Source: an uncultured Collinsella sp.
GTDB taxonomy: Bacteria > Actinomycetota > Coriobacteriia > Coriobacteriales > Coriobacteriaceae
Assembly: GCA_900543025.1 (NCBI GenBank)
Contig: UQPP01000061.1
Coordinates: 1 to 5,413, forward strand
Length of the DNA stretch: 5,413 nt
Reading direction: 5' to 3'
The stretch's first letter is position 1, and the number at the start of each line of letters is the position of its first letter. The notes beneath the pieces are model-generated. The model was not told where the DNA came from. It searched no databases and worked only from the letters and a program-made list of their open reading frames with translations. The position numbers were made by a program, and so were the translations under genes. Shown piece after piece: positions 5,389 through 5,413 of the stretch.

Positions 5389-5413
5389 ATGTCAATCCTG
5401 GTCTAACAGAGCC
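5389..5413. repeat. right terminal inverted repeat of the IS
   Basis: This is the exact complement of 3874-3898 and the last 25 bases of the window. On the minus strand it contains a perfect TTGACA (5395-5390) reading toward the transposase start, and so a likely -35 for that gene. The best -10 (CATATC, preceded by TG) is about 20 bases away, which is a poor spacing, so the promoter is only a suggestion. Confidence 0.95.

Larger units (their letters stand above)
3874..5413. mobile_element. complete IS1595-family insertion sequence with passenger gene
   Basis: The 1,540-bp element is defined by perfect 25-bp terminal inverted repeats beginning GGCTCTGTT. It contains a zinc-ribbon DDE transposase read inward from the right end, followed by a small RelB/DinJ-like gene in the same orientation. 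The family call comes from the ISXO2-like transposase; this family is known to accept passenger genes. The 8 bases outside the left end (3866-3873, TTATTTAA) would be the target duplication if the usual 8-bp rule holds. The right flank is outside the window, so this cannot be confirmed. Both genes have almost uniformly G or C third positions, unlike pckA and the flippase gene. The insertion sits beside the 123-bp element and interrupts no gene that I can see. Confidence 0.9.

Overview
The window looks like chromosomal DNA from a high-GC gut actinobacterium of the class Coriobacteriia, with a Collinsella-like relative as the best guess. This rests on the style of the ATP-dependent PEP carboxykinase, the GC-rich but not extreme composition of the two resident genes, the 'ggggac' palindromic repeats between genes, and a transposase whose ending resembles coriobacterial IS1595 relatives. 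The assignment is from memory of families, not from a search.

Layout. Positions 39-1709 (minus) hold a complete pckA for ATP-type phosphoenolpyruvate carboxykinase. Positions 1710-2061 are a divergent intergenic region with a perfect 16-bp operator-like palindrome and a second inverted repeat on the pckA side, then a cluster of direct repeats and hairpins, then a promoter-like -10 box on the other side. Positions 2062-3642 (plus) encode a polytopic membrane protein of the MOP/Wzx polysaccharide flippase type, starting at TTG and carrying an unusual charged N-terminal extension of about 118 residues. Positions 3643-3873 contain no convincing gene but do contain a 123-bp element with 13-bp inverted ends.

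Positions 3874-5413 are a whole insertion sequence bounded by perfect 25-bp inverted repeats, and the window stops on its last base. It carries an IS1595 (ISXO2-like) transposase with an N-terminal zinc ribbon and, downstream on the same strand, a 65-residue RelB/DinJ-type ribbon-helix-helix protein with no toxin partner. The two IS genes share very high GC at third codon positions, unlike the two resident genes, so they probably arrived together.

The resident genes do not form a pathway: one is central metabolism and the other cell-surface polysaccharide export, transcribed divergently. The most interesting item is the insertion sequence with a solo antitoxin-like passenger. Next come the 123-bp structured element beside it and the palindromes in the pckA upstream region.
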